Positions 1-8,910 of a stretch of DNA of 64,000 bases are shown piece by piece (positions within the stretch are counted from its first letter, which is position 1; every line of letters starts with the position of its first letter). Position numbers and translations under genes: made by a program. A model generated the notes under the pieces. It was not told the origin of the DNA, searched no databases, and saw only the letters and a program-made list of their open reading frames with translations. This DNA is from Aeriscardovia aeriphila (GTDB lineage Bacteria > Actinomycetota > Actinomycetes > Actinomycetales > Bifidobacteriaceae), in NCBI RefSeq assembly GCF_002259595.1, contig NZ_MWWU01000001.1:124001-188000 (forward strand), read 5' to 3'.

Positions 1-1977
1 CTTCACATCCACACCCACTTCGATCACGGTTGTGGCCACCAGCACCGGTGTAGCACCACTTTCAAAATCGGCCATCACCTGGTTTTTCGTGTCTTCGTCG
101 TCGCGGCCAGTCAAAGTGGCGAGCTTAATTCCAGCAAATTGCGGTAGTGCAGAAAGTCTCTCTTGGATTTCCGTCACCGAATGCAGAGGATGCTGCGCAT
201 CCATGCCCGCATCTTCCTCGTCTTCCGTGAAGTATTCCACTCCGGACGCCAGTTCGCGGTGTGCAGCATTATTCGTGCTATCGATGGCCGGGCAAATAAT
301 ATACGCGCGTTCGCCCTGCTCGATTCTGGCGCGCACATGCTGGAAGACTTGTGCCATCAGCGGCCCGTTTGCTTCCGGGATGATGTGCGTGCGGATAGGT
401 TGGCGTCCTGATGGCAGGCCTTTGAGTTCGCTGAGTTCGAGGTCACCAAACCACGTCATTGCAGCGGTTCTCGGGATTGGTGTTGCCGTCATCACCAGCA
501 GGTGTGGGGTGCGCTCTGCCTTAGAAAGCAGCGTATCGCGCTGTTCTACGCCGAAGCGGTGCTGCTCGTCGATGATGGCTAAAGCCATGCGAGGGGCTTG
601 GAAGTGCGTTGAAAAAGCCGCGTGGGTGGCGATCACCAGGCAGGGTTCGCCGCTGGCCACGAGCGCGAGATTTTCTCGCTTTTCCTTCTGTTTCAGCGCT
701 CCCGTCAGCAGCACGACTGGTGGCAAGTCTGCCCCCTCGAGCTGGGCGATTCGCTGGCGAATATTCTCATAATGTTGCTCGGCAAGCACTTGAGTGGGCG
801 CAACAAGCACTGCCTGGTAGCCTGCATCAACCGCTTGGAGCATCGACAGCAGCGCGACCAAGGTTTTGCCAGAACCCACTTCACCTTGCAGGAGGCGCTG
901 CATAGGGTGAGTGAGTGCCATGTCAGTGCTAATCTCGCGAAGTACCTGCTCCTGGCCTGGGGTGAGCGTGAAGGGCAAGCTCGCGCACAAACGTGCCATA
1001 AGGCTGGGCTTTCCTTGCGCAGTAAGGCCGGTGGCAAGGGAAGGCTCGGGGCAAGGGAAGGATTCTTTTTCCTCGGTTTGACGGCGTTGGTGTAAAAGGC
1101 TGGTTTGCGAGACGAAAGCCTCTTCGAAACGCATGGTGCGCAGGCCTTCATAAAATTCCTGCGTGGTTTGCGGGTTGTGAATGGCGACGAGGGCTTGGAA
1201 GCGGCTCATCAGCTGGTTTTTCTCGCGAATCTGTTGTGGCAAGACGCTGGGTACGCTTTGGCTCTCGAATTTCTCCAGATTATCAGTGCTCACCATCGCC
1301 TGCTCGCTCGCAGCCCTCAGCTCGCTCGCAGCACACGCCAATTCCGCTGGGCGCGCAGGCGCAAGCTCACCCTCGCTCACGCTCGTCGACGCAGGAGTGG
1401 CCTGGCCCATCAGCCCATCTTGGAGGGCGAGTGCGGTGAGAAGCCCCACAATCTGCTCATGGATACGGTCGGTCGAATAGCGAGCGGAAGCGTGATACAC
1501 CGGGCGCGGACGCGTTGCTCTGTCAATAGCAGCCTGAGCGGTGGGAGCGTCGTGGCCAATCACCTGAATATCGGGGTGAGTGAACTGCAAAACATTGTTG
1601 TATACGCTCGCGGAACCGTTGAACACAATCTCCGTGTTCGCACTCAAGCGCGAGAGCATCCAGGAAGAATACCCCTGGTTGCGCGAGAAGAACACAAGTT
1701 CCGCCGTGGCGGTATCATCTTCAACCACAGCGATGACGCGGGTTCCTCGCCGTGCTGCAAAGGGAACGGCACGGCTGGAGAGCACACGCGCATGCACAGC
1801 AACAGCTTGGCCGCTCGCCGCATCGCGCAAAGAAGTGAGCGGCAGAGGGTCGGTGACGCGGAAGGGGTAGTAGGTGAGCGCGTCAGCAACGGTTCGCAAG
1901 CCAAAATGCTTGAGCATCGTCGCTTTACGCTTGTTACCCAGAGCAGTTTCCAAGGGCATTTCCCACGAAAGGCGCAT
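1..1977 (-). CDS. recG: ATP-dependent DNA helicase RecG (3' end outside window)
   Basis: RecG unwinds branched DNA such as stalled replication forks and Holliday junctions in the cytoplasm. The visible 659 residues contain the Walker A segment GEVGSGKT (encoded near 860-880) and, at the window edge, the helicase motif TVIEVGVDV that is characteristic of the RecG C-terminal helicase lobe. The N-terminal wedge region lies between about 1000 and 1900. The ATG at 1977 follows a strong purine-rich ribosome site (GGGAGGAGGAG) three bases upstream, and the first residues MRLSWEMPLETALG lead into the KHFGLRTVADAL segment typical of the protein. The C-terminus is off the left edge. It follows rpmB on the same strand, separated by a terminator, so it has its own transcription start or relies on readthrough. 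Identity is secure. Confidence 0.95.
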   Translation of the reverse strand, partial: MRLSWEMPLETALGNKRKATMLKHFGLRTVADALTYYPFRVTDPLPLTSLRDAASGQAVAVHARVLSSRAVPFAARRGTRVIAVVEDDTATAELVFFSRNQGYSSWMLSRLSANTEIVFNGSASVYNNVLQFTHPDIQVIGHDAPTAQAAIDRATRPRPVYHASARYSTDRIHEQIVGLLTALALQDGLMGQATPASTSVSEGELAPARPAELACAASELRAASEQAMVSTDNLEKFESQSVPSVLPQQIREKNQLMSRFQALVAIHNPQTTQEFYEGLRTMRFEEAFVSQTSLLHQRRQTEEKESFPCPEPSLATGLTAQGKPSLMARLCASLPFTLTPGQEQVLREISTDMALTHPMQRLLQGEVGSGKTLVALLSMLQAVDAGYQAVLVAPTQVLAEQHYENIRQRIAQLEGADLPPVVLLTGALKQKEKRENLALVASGEPCLVIATHAAFSTHFQAPRMALAIIDEQHRFGVEQRDTLLSKAERTPHLLVMTATPIPRTAAMTWFGDLELSELKGLPSGRQPIRTHIIPEANGPLMAQVFQHVRARIEQGERAYIICPAIDSTNNAAHRELASGVEYFTEDEEDAGMDAQHPLHSVTEIQERLSALPQFAGIKLATLTGRDDEDTKNQVMADFESGATPVLVATTVIEVGVDVK

Positions 1978-2011
1978 TCTCTCCTCCTCCCATTCACATG
2001 GCTAGCACATA

Positions 2012-2042
2012 CAGAAAAACCCGAGGGCTTCCCCTCGGGTTA
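2012..2042 (-). terminator. Rho-independent terminator after rpmB
   Basis: Read on the minus strand, a 9-bp perfect stem ACCCGAGGG / CCCTCGGGT with a four-base loop is followed by a run of T. It lies 18 bases after the rpmB stop codon and before recG. Confidence 0.85.
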
Positions 2043-2059
2043 AACGTTCACTGAGAACT

Positions 2060-2257
2060 TCAGCGAGCAGCGCGCTGGACCTTACCAGCCTTCAGGCATT
2101 TGGTGCACACGCGCAGCTTCAGGGAAGCACCCTCGCCAGCGTCCACGCGCACAACCTGCAGGTTTGGCATGAAGCGACGCTTGGTGCGACGATGCGAATG
2201 AGAAACGTTGTAACCGGTCTGCGGGCCCTTACCGCAGACAGCGCAAAGAGCAGACAT
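2060..2257 (-). CDS. rpmB: 50S ribosomal protein L28
   Basis: L28 is a small protein of the large ribosomal subunit. The 65-residue product begins [29 protein letters not shown], the standard L28 N-terminus. It keeps two CXXC pairs (CAVC near the N-terminus and CTKC near the C-terminus), so this is the zinc-binding (C+) form. That contrasts with the cysteine-free L31 encoded at 53.8 kb. A longer frame upstream exists, but the ATG at 2257 preceded by GGTAGGGG is the conserved start. The gene is followed by a terminator. Confidence 0.97.
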   Translation of the reverse strand: MSALCAVCGKGPQTGYNVSHSHRRTKRRFMPNLQVVRVDAGEGASLKLRVCTKCLKAGKVQRAAR

Positions 2258-2410
2258 ATTGCCCCTACCTTCCACAAGCCGAGCGGGCGTTAGCCAAACA
2301 CTCGGAAAACTCAAGCCAGAATGCCCTCAAGGTACAATGACCCCTCACAGGCACAACGGAACAAGACTAGCGCACACGCCGGACTCATTCAACTGTTCAT
2401 GAACTTGCGC

Positions 2411-3535
2411 TCACAGCGAGGAGTTGATCAACTGAGTAATCGCGTCCGTGTAGCTCAAACCCATATGTTCCCACGCCATCGGCCACATGGAAATAGCGGT
2501 GAAACCAGGCATCGTGTTCACCTCGTTCACCATCACCGTACCGTCTGGCTCGACGAAGCAATCCACACGCATCAAACCGCGGCCGTTCAAAGCCGTGAAT
2601 GCGCGAGAAGCAACGTCACGTACCTTCTGCAAAGTCTCTTGAGGAAGGTCGGCGGGAACGTGAGCGTGAGAAGTGGAAGAAGATTGGTACTTCTGCTCGA
2701 AATCGTAGAAAGTATCGGACTCGTTCACCACCTCACCTGGCCATGCCGTTTGAGGCTCAACCGTCTGGTCCAAGGACAGCACGGCGCACTCAATCTCGCG
2801 AGCGGTGATGCACTTCTCAATGATAATCTCATGGTCGTAGCCTGCTGCCAGCCACAAGGCAGGAAGGAGCTCCTCCAGATTATCAACGCGAGAAACTCCA
2901 ATAGACGAGCCACCATCACCCGGCTTCACAAAGAGCGGGAAAGCCAAGCCTTCCTTCTCCACGCGCGCGAGGATCTGTTCCTTATTCGCCTCAAAGTGGC
3001 TTGCAGCGTCCAGCGTACGAGCGTCAAGGGCAAAGCCAGGAGCCACCGGGATGCCAGCAGCCTTCAAAATCACCTTGGTAAAGCGCTTATCAATGCCAGC
3101 AGCGGAAGCAAAAATACCGCAACCCACATAAGGAACACCCAAAGTTTCCAGCATGCCTTGAATAGCGCCATCTTCGCCACCCAAACCGTGCAAAACCGGG
3201 AAAACAGCGTCAACATGGCCCAAAGGCTGCAAGTTCTGCTCAGAAACCGGCTTACCCACCGTCCCTGGCTCACCAACAAAGAAGCCATCGCCATGAGCAG
3301 TGAAATCGATCACCACCGGGCGAGATTTCTCATCAGCTGTGAGCTCGGGCAGAGAGTCGAGAGAGTAAGACGTAGGGTCAGTGTTGGAAATAATCCACTC
3401 GCCCTGCTTGGTAATGCCAATGGCCACCGGCTCGAACAGAGTACGATCGATAGCCTTGAGGGCCGAACCCGCAGAAACGCAGGAAATAGAGTGCTCCGAG
3501 GAGCGGCCACCATAGAGTACGACAACGCGCTTCAT
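2411..3535 (-). CDS. ddl: D-alanine--D-alanine ligase
   Basis: An ATP-grasp enzyme that joins two D-alanines for the peptidoglycan stem peptide. The 374-residue protein has the N-terminal GGRSSEHSIS motif, the ATP-grasp loop PLFVKPGDGGSSIGVSRV, and the C-terminal metal-binding stretch VNEVNTMPGFTAISMWP. The reading frame also offers a GTG two codons earlier, but the ATG at 3535 has GAGG at the right distance. Its start lies seven bases after the gpsA stop, so murA-plsC-gpsA-ddl read as one minus-strand envelope cluster. Identity is secure. The D-Ala versus D-Lac preference was not judged. Confidence 0.96.
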   Translation of the reverse strand: MKRVVVLYGGRSSEHSISCVSAGSALKAIDRTLFEPVAIGITKQGEWIISNTDPTSYSLDSLPELTADEKSRPVVIDFTAHGDGFFVGEPGTVGKPVSEQNLQPLGHVDAVFPVLHGLGGEDGAIQGMLETLGVPYVGCGIFASAAGIDKRFTKVILKAAGIPVAPGFALDARTLDAASHFEANKEQILARVEKEGLAFPLFVKPGDGGSSIGVSRVDNLEELLPALWLAAGYDHEIIIEKCITAREIECAVLSLDQTVEPQTAWPGEVVNESDTFYDFEQKYQSSSTSHAHVPADLPQETLQKVRDVASRAFTALNGRGLMRVDCFVEPDGTVMVNEVNTMPGFTAISMWPMAWEHMGLSYTDAITQLINSSL

Positions 3536-3542
3536 GCTCACC

Positions 3543-4535
3543 TCACTCGCCTTGTGCGTTCATGAGAGCGGCGAACATCTGCTGGAAGGAGTAGCCATCC
3601 TTCAACACATGGTTCATGGCCTCAGCCAAAGGCATGCTCACACCCAAACGGCCAGCGAGCTCGAGCACGGCAGCGGTCGTAGCAACACCTTCAGCAACGC
3701 CGTCAGAAGCTGCAGTGGCCTCTTCAATGCTCATACCCTTGCCCAGGTTGAAGCCAAAAGTGTAGTTTCGCGACAGTGGCGACGAGCAGGTAGCCACAAG
3801 GTCGCCGAAACCTGCCAAGCCTTGGAAAGTCTCAGCCTGAGCGCCGGCAGCTTCACCCAAACGGGTGAGCTCATTCAAGCCCATCATCATGATGACGCCT
3901 GCAGTGTTCTCGCCATTGCCAGCACCATGGCTCATTCCCACAGCCAAAGCAGTGACGTTCTTGAGCGAGCCGGCCATTTCCACACCGACCACGTCGTTAG
4001 AGGTTACTGGGTAGAAGTAGTCAGTGCGGCAAGCGTCAGCCACAGCCTGAGCTGCATCATCATTCTCAGAAGCCACAACAGCACCGGTTGGCTGGCGCAG
4101 AGCAACCTGCTTGGAAAGGTTCGGGCCAGAAACGGCAACGAAACGCGATGCAGGAAGGTCAAGAGCTTCACGAACAACTTCGTCCATGCGCTTACCAGTG
4201 TTCTTCTCCACGCCCTTCATCAACGAGACGACGATGGCGGAAGCAGGAATGAGATCCTTAAATTCCTGGAGGGCCACACGAGCGAACTGCGCTGCGATGG
4301 CGACAACGATGATCTCGGCGTTCTTCACAGCTTCAGCACGGTCGCCGGTTGCCGTCATATTGGCTGGCAAAGTACCAGCTGCGGGAAGACGATAGGAATT
4401 TTGATGGTTTTCACGGATGTCAGCGACGATCTCAGGCTCGATAGCCCACATCGTCACGTCATTACCAGCGTCAGCCACCACACGGCCGAAGCCAGTTCCC
4501 CATGCACCTGCACCTAGAACAGTAACGTTAGTCAT
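3543..4535 (-). CDS. gpsA: Glycerol-3-phosphate dehydrogenase [NAD(P)+]
   Basis: Reduces dihydroxyacetone phosphate to sn-glycerol 3-phosphate, the backbone for phospholipid and lipoteichoic acid synthesis. The 330-residue protein starts MTNVTVLGAGAWGTGFG, a Rossmann GxGxxG nucleotide site, and contains the family segments VSGPNLSKQVA and GSLKNVTALAVGMSHGAGNGENT. A second in-frame ATG lies three codons upstream (4544). The downstream ATG is preferred by similarity to other GpsA N-termini, although the GGAGG just before it is unusually close. Its neighbour plsC uses the product of this enzyme. Identity is secure; the start is uncertain by three codons. Confidence 0.95.
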   Translation of the reverse strand: MTNVTVLGAGAWGTGFGRVVADAGNDVTMWAIEPEIVADIRENHQNSYRLPAAGTLPANMTATGDRAEAVKNAEIIVVAIAAQFARVALQEFKDLIPASAIVVSLMKGVEKNTGKRMDEVVREALDLPASRFVAVSGPNLSKQVALRQPTGAVVASENDDAAQAVADACRTDYFYPVTSNDVVGVEMAGSLKNVTALAVGMSHGAGNGENTAGVIMMMGLNELTRLGEAAGAQAETFQGLAGFGDLVATCSSPLSRNYTFGFNLGKGMSIEEATAASDGVAEGVATTAAVLELAGRLGVSMPLAEAMNHVLKDGYSFQQMFAALMNAQGE

Positions 4536-4629
4536 GCCTCCCATGGTAGTGGGCAGGGCTAACGAATAGGCGCGTGCTCACACCAGCCATAAGCTGCAGT
4601 CGGCCGGCGCAAGTCAAACAAGCGGCAGT

Positions 4630-5634
4630 TCAGTCCTCTCCAGCGACATCACCTTCGCCGAGGTCTTTACTGCGCGGCACGAGCGGCTCGTCAAACTGGT
4701 TGGTTTCATCGAGGCGCTCGGTGTCCATCTCATACTCCGCGCTCAAAGCTGGGCGAGGAACACGGCTCATCGTGCGGTAATCCCACATGCCTTCCTGAGG
4801 CGGGTTCTCCCCACGAATTTCAGCCATGATGAGCTCCATCGCGCGCCTGATTCGCTCGGTGAGCTCAGCAACAGCCTCCTTGCTCGGCTCACCCTTCCAC
4901 GATGCTGCATCGACGAGCAAGTCAGAGTAGTCCAAAGCCTTACCAATGCCGAGCATGATGTTCTTGCGCGGCCACGGCCAGAAGTTGTTGATGGATGCGC
5001 CACCCCACGTCACCGCAGGGAAAATCGGCACAGGGTAGCCCAAACGCTGGGACGCTTCCAAAGCAATGTAAGCAATTCCGGGCTTGAGGGACATCGGCCA
5101 CTTCTTCGGGTCGCGGCTCACCGTGCCCTCAGGAAAAATGGTGAGAGGCCTTCCCGAAGTGAGAATCTTGATAGATTGCTCTTCAATTTCCTTGGCCTTA
5201 CCGCCCCTGCGCTCCACAGGCTGCATGCCCACGCATCGCAAAGCCGAGCCAACCCACGGCCATTTGGCCAGCTCAGCTTTCGCCATGAAGCGTGGGCGAC
5301 GGCCCAAGTGAAACAGCGTCATCATCGGCACAAACACGTCCATCTGCGTGACGTGCGTGGCAGCGGTAATAAACACGCCATTTTGTGGAATATGCTCCAC
5401 GCCGAAGGCATAGCAGTGAGAACGCATGCGCGTCACAGCAGCAACTCCCGCGAGCAACCTTTCGGTTCGCTTGGGGTTTTGGGCCTCGATTTCCTTGGTG
5501 TTTGGCTGGTGCAGACGCCCGTACAAATAGTGCGTCGGGTCCACCAGAGCATGGCGACGCGACAGACGGCGCACTTGCTCGTCGCTCAACGCTGGAACAG
5601 ACCTACCCGGTGAAGGCTTGCCTGGAGATACCAC
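4630..5634 (-). CDS. plsC: 1-acyl-glycerol-3-phosphate acyltransferase family protein
   Basis: Membrane-associated acyltransferase of phospholipid synthesis (PlsC family). It shows the catalytic HX4D motif (HVTQMD) and the glycerophosphate-binding FPEGTVSRD motif, followed by SLKPGIAYIALEA. At 334 residues it is longer than minimal PlsC because of an N-terminal extension with a tyrosine- and arginine-rich stretch and an acidic C-terminal tail. The start is GTG at 5634 with GAAAGG upstream. It lies between gpsA, which makes the acceptor, and murA. The family call is firm; which acyl position it uses is inferred. Confidence 0.88.
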   Translation of the reverse strand: MVSPGKPSPGRSVPALSDEQVRRLSRRHALVDPTHYLYGRLHQPNTKEIEAQNPKRTERLLAGVAAVTRMRSHCYAFGVEHIPQNGVFITAATHVTQMDVFVPMMTLFHLGRRPRFMAKAELAKWPWVGSALRCVGMQPVERRGGKAKEIEEQSIKILTSGRPLTIFPEGTVSRDPKKWPMSLKPGIAYIALEASQRLGYPVPIFPAVTWGGASINNFWPWPRKNIMLGIGKALDYSDLLVDAASWKGEPSKEAVAELTERIRRAMELIMAEIRGENPPQEGMWDYRTMSRVPRPALSAEYEMDTERLDETNQFDEPLVPRSKDLGEGDVAGED

Positions 5635-5703
5635 TGTTGGCCTTTCTCACTCATTCCTATAACACACTGAGATTATCAGCGTGGCACTATCAGCAACGCC
5701 CGC

Positions 5704-7053
5704 TCACTCGATCGTGGCGCCCAATGCACGCAGCTTCCCGCGGAAGTTCTCATAACCGCGGTCGATCAGCGAAATTCCGTGAACGGTGCTCATGCCATCA
5801 GCGGCGAGAGCGGCGATCAGATGGCTGAAACCACCACGGATATCAGGAACATCAATGTCAGCACCGTGCAACGGAGTAGGACCCATGATGACGGCCGAAT
5901 GCACGAAGTTACTCTGACGGAAGCGGCACGGCAGAGAACCCAAGCACTCTTTGTACAGCTGGATTTTTGCGCCCATGCGAATCAGTGAATCAGTGAAGCC
6001 GAAACGGTTCTCGTACACGGTTTCGTGAACAATCGACAGGCCGTTAGCTTGTGTCAAAGCGCAGACTAATGGCTGCTGCCAATCTGTCATAAAACCAGGG
6101 TGAACGTCGGTTTCGATGGCCACTGGGTTGAGCTCACCACCCGGGTACCAGAAGCGGATGCCGTCGTCGCGAACCTCAAACTTGCCACCGATCTTACGGA
6201 AAACGTTGAGGTAGGTGATCATCGTCTCCTGCTCAGCACCCTTGACGAAAATGTCGCCGCGAGTAGCCAAAGCTGCCGAAGCCCAGGATGCGGTTTCGAT
6301 GCGGTCGGTGAGCGCTCGATGCGAGTAAGGCTCCAAGTGGTCGACGCCCTCAATGCGGATAGTGCGGTCCACGTCGACGGAAATGATGGCGCCCATCTTC
6401 TGCAGCACAGCAACCAAAGCCATGATTTCTGGCTCCACAGCAGCGTTCGTCAACTCCGTCTTACCCTGAGCGAGGACGGCAGCGAGCAAAGTCTGCTCGG
6501 TAGCGCCCACCGACGGGTACGGCAGGTGAATTTGAGCGCCATGCAGGCCGTGAGGAGCGGTGATATGCGTGCCGCCCTTGTACGTGTTATCTACCACTGC
6601 GCCAAGCTTTTGCAAGGTGGCCAGGTGAAAGTCGATCGGGCGGTTGCCGATCATGTCACCACCGAGGCTCGGCAGGAATGCTTCGCCCAAACGGTGCAGC
6701 AGTGGGCCGGAGAAGAGGATCGGGATGCGAGAAGAACCGGAGAGGGTGTGCACGTCGGCGACATCAGCGCGGGAAACGTCGGAGGCATCGATCGTCACGA
6801 CGCCTTCTTCAGGCTGATAATCTACCGTAATGCCGTGCAGGCGCAGGAGGTCGGAGACGACGCGAACGTCGCGGATTGCGGGGACATTGCGCAAAACGGA
6901 GGTGCCTGGTGCCAGCAGAGCAGCCACCATTGCCTTGCTCACGAAATTCTTGGCGCCGCGAACCTCAATGGTGCCTTTCAGCGGTTTGCCGCCCCACACC
7001 TTGAGAATATCAGTGTCGTTTTCATCGAACTGCATAGCCGTATTTTCGGCCAT
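5704..7053 (-). CDS. murA: UDP-N-acetylglucosamine 1-carboxyvinyltransferase
   Basis: First committed step of peptidoglycan precursor synthesis: transfer of enolpyruvate from PEP to UDP-GlcNAc. The 449-residue protein carries KNFVSKAMVAALL near the N-terminus and RGGFSHLIAALAADG near the C-terminus, both typical of MurA. In the active-site loop the usual GGCAIGxRPVD reads GGDMIGNRPID, so the catalytic cysteine is Asp133. Mycobacterium tuberculosis MurA has the same exchange and is insensitive to fosfomycin. The ATG at 7053 has AGGAAGGGG upstream; an in-frame start six codons earlier is less likely. A 12-bp tandem repeat lies about 35 bases upstream. Confidence 0.95.
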   Translation of the reverse strand: MAENTAMQFDENDTDILKVWGGKPLKGTIEVRGAKNFVSKAMVAALLAPGTSVLRNVPAIRDVRVVSDLLRLHGITVDYQPEEGVVTIDASDVSRADVADVHTLSGSSRIPILFSGPLLHRLGEAFLPSLGGDMIGNRPIDFHLATLQKLGAVVDNTYKGGTHITAPHGLHGAQIHLPYPSVGATEQTLLAAVLAQGKTELTNAAVEPEIMALVAVLQKMGAIISVDVDRTIRIEGVDHLEPYSHRALTDRIETASWASAALATRGDIFVKGAEQETMITYLNVFRKIGGKFEVRDDGIRFWYPGGELNPVAIETDVHPGFMTDWQQPLVCALTQANGLSIVHETVYENRFGFTDSLIRMGAKIQLYKECLGSLPCRFRQSNFVHSAVIMGPTPLHGADIDVPDIRGGFSHLIAALAADGMSTVHGISLIDRGYENFRGKLRALGATIE

Positions 7054-7086
7054 AGTGAGCCCCTTCCTCAAGCCGATTCCCCTTGA

Positions 7087-7110
7087 ATTGGTACTCGGAT
7101 TGGTACTCGG
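7087..7110. repeat. 12-bp perfect tandem repeat upstream of murA
   Basis: ATTGGTACTCGG occurs twice back to back, 34 to 57 bases before the murA start codon. Its position suits a regulator-binding or promoter element, but no known operator was recognised. Between the repeat and 7275 there is one 7-bp inverted repeat (GTTTCTG/CAGAAAC, 7136-7158). Confidence 0.6.
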
Positions 7111-7275
7111 TTAAGGTTGCGTCTAAGCTTTAGTCGTTTCTGGCACGCGCGCAGAAACTATTCCTTCTCACCTTACCGTGAACTTCAGCATCGTGCACAT
7201 AGGAACGACGAATTAGCACACAGCATGAGAAGAGCAGTGTGCGAGCGGCGGCGGCAGCGGCGCACCTCTCGGCTG

Positions 7276-8835
7276 CTATTTCTTACCGCGCAAGCGCGCA
7301 CCCACAGCCGTCAGCGCACCGGCGAGCAAAGCCAGCCCGGCAGCCACGCCAGCAGCCTTCTTCGCCACTTTGCCCGACTTGCGCAAAGCATCCTTCGTCT
7401 GCGCCACATTCACGGGAACATGGCTGTTGACGAAGGTGTACACCGAGCGCGAACCCGGAGTTTCGCCCACAATATCAGCGAAGTACAGCAGCTTCGTACG
7501 GGGAGATTCCGGGTGGCGAATGTCGAACTCGACGAGTCGGATCGCGCGCTCAGCAGCAGGCGGACCGTACGAACCAAAACCCGAGGTTGGTGTCGCGCAC
7601 ATTTTCACTGAGCTCTTCGGCAAACGTCCCACGAAAGCATTGCGATGGTCGTGGCCAGTGAAAATCGCGCCTACATGCGTGGCGCGCAGAATATCATATT
7701 CGCCGCAATCTTCATCCGGGCAGGAAATTCCTTCCCCGAGCTTCGAGCCTTCCTCAACCAGCTCCGGGTTGAGAACATAGCAATTCTGCCCATGCGTACG
7801 GTAGCCCTGAATGGCACCGTCATGCGTTGGCTCGACGCGCAGCAGCAGATCGTAATACTGCGGTAGTGGGAAATGTTGGAAGAGCGCAGCCGGGATGGCA
7901 GATGCAGCCGACTGGTCTGTGCTGATAATCTGGGGCAATTGGCGAAGCCATTCAAGAGCACGCTCACTGGGCGTACCATAACCACCCTCTCGCGCGTAAT
8001 CGCCAGAATTGAGCACCACCAAGTTGAGCACCGGGGCATCATCCTTATTTTCCTGGGCTTGCTGGGCCTCCGCCTGGGACGGGATTGCACCATGGTACAC
8101 CGCGCGTGCCACACGAACCGAGAGGTCCTCAGCCGTGTTGTTCGGCAAATCCCACACGGGCAGGGCAAAAGTTCCTGGCTCCACACCGTACGCAACCTGG
8201 CGGCTCATCCCGCTGGCCGGCACATACTGGCCTGAGATTGCCACGCTGTGCTTCTCCCCCACTTCTGGGTTCAGGCATCCGGGGAATTGCCGGTAGATGG
8301 CGTCCAGCTCAGCAGTCGAGAGTCCGCACTGAAAATCATGGTTGCCGTACGTGATGGCAAAAGGAATGTGACGCTCGATCAGAGGCTTCAAAAACTGTTC
8401 GGCCTGTTCACGCACGAGCTTGCGCGTGTGTTCGAGAGGGTCAACCGGCAAGCGTGAGGCGCCGGCAGCTTCCGGCTGGTTGCCAGCCATCGCCTTTTTC
8501 AGCGTGCCTGCCGCACCGCCAGCTACCTGGACTGTTGCCGAATAGGCGCCGTTCCAGCCGCTTGCCCACCTGCGGTTGCGGAAGGTGGGGGCGAAAGCTT
8601 TGTCGTAGCCTTTGATCTGGTTGCCGGTAAAGATGACGAGGTCAGGGCGGGCTTCATCGCACGCCTTTTGCAGCAGGTGGATCATATCCGCGGAAACTTT
8701 GACGCCTTCTTGAATGTCGGCGACCTGCAGCACGCGGAACTTACCAGATCGGTGAAATTGGAGGCGTCCCAGGCGCATCGAAACGCTTGTTGCGTTGGGA
8801 AGGTGGCCTGCGGACGACATTGTTGGCGAATTCAT
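7276..8835 (-). CDS. Calcineurin-like metallophosphoesterase with C-terminal membrane anchor
   Basis: A 519-residue protein with a metallophosphoesterase layout: an N-terminal metal site in FRVLQVADIQEG, a second in DLVIFTGNQIKG, then YGNHDFQ and a late GHDHRNAF motif. The first motif is DIQ where most family members have DxH, and the second is GN rather than GD. The family is clear but the metal site is atypical. About 20 hydrophobic residues near the C-terminus (AAGVAAGLALLAGALTAVG) precede RLRGKK, which looks like a membrane anchor with a cytoplasmic basic end. No N-terminal signal peptide is evident. The substrate is unknown. The ATG at 8835 is preferred to a GTG two codons earlier. Confidence 0.8.
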   Translation of the reverse strand: MNSPTMSSAGHLPNATSVSMRLGRLQFHRSGKFRVLQVADIQEGVKVSADMIHLLQKACDEARPDLVIFTGNQIKGYDKAFAPTFRNRRWASGWNGAYSATVQVAGGAAGTLKKAMAGNQPEAAGASRLPVDPLEHTRKLVREQAEQFLKPLIERHIPFAITYGNHDFQCGLSTAELDAIYRQFPGCLNPEVGEKHSVAISGQYVPASGMSRQVAYGVEPGTFALPVWDLPNNTAEDLSVRVARAVYHGAIPSQAEAQQAQENKDDAPVLNLVVLNSGDYAREGGYGTPSERALEWLRQLPQIISTDQSAASAIPAALFQHFPLPQYYDLLLRVEPTHDGAIQGYRTHGQNCYVLNPELVEEGSKLGEGISCPDEDCGEYDILRATHVGAIFTGHDHRNAFVGRLPKSSVKMCATPTSGFGSYGPPAAERAIRLVEFDIRHPESPRTKLLYFADIVGETPGSRSVYTFVNSHVPVNVAQTKDALRKSGKVAKKAAGVAAGLALLAGALTAVGARLRGKK

Positions 8836-8843
8836 ACACACCT

Positions 8844-8882
8844 GCTTTCTGCCTTATCTGTTACGAGCATAAGGCAGAAAGC
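8844..8882 (-). promoter_or_regulatory. 14-bp perfect inverted repeat ending at the metallophosphoesterase ribosome site
   Basis: GCTTTCTGCCTTAT and its complement flank an 11-base loop. On the minus strand the 3' arm (ATAAGGCAGAAAGC) runs into AGGTGTGT and the start codon, so folding would partly hide the ribosome site. It could also end transcription of the gene at 8911-9387, but no T run follows it. Confidence 0.6.
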
Positions 8883-8910
8883 TGAAGGCGAGCAGAATTT
8901 TTTGAGATTA

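Noticed and set aside
2321-3565. 414-codon plus-strand frame opposite ddl
   Set aside because: Mirror frame; ddl has intact ATP-grasp motifs.
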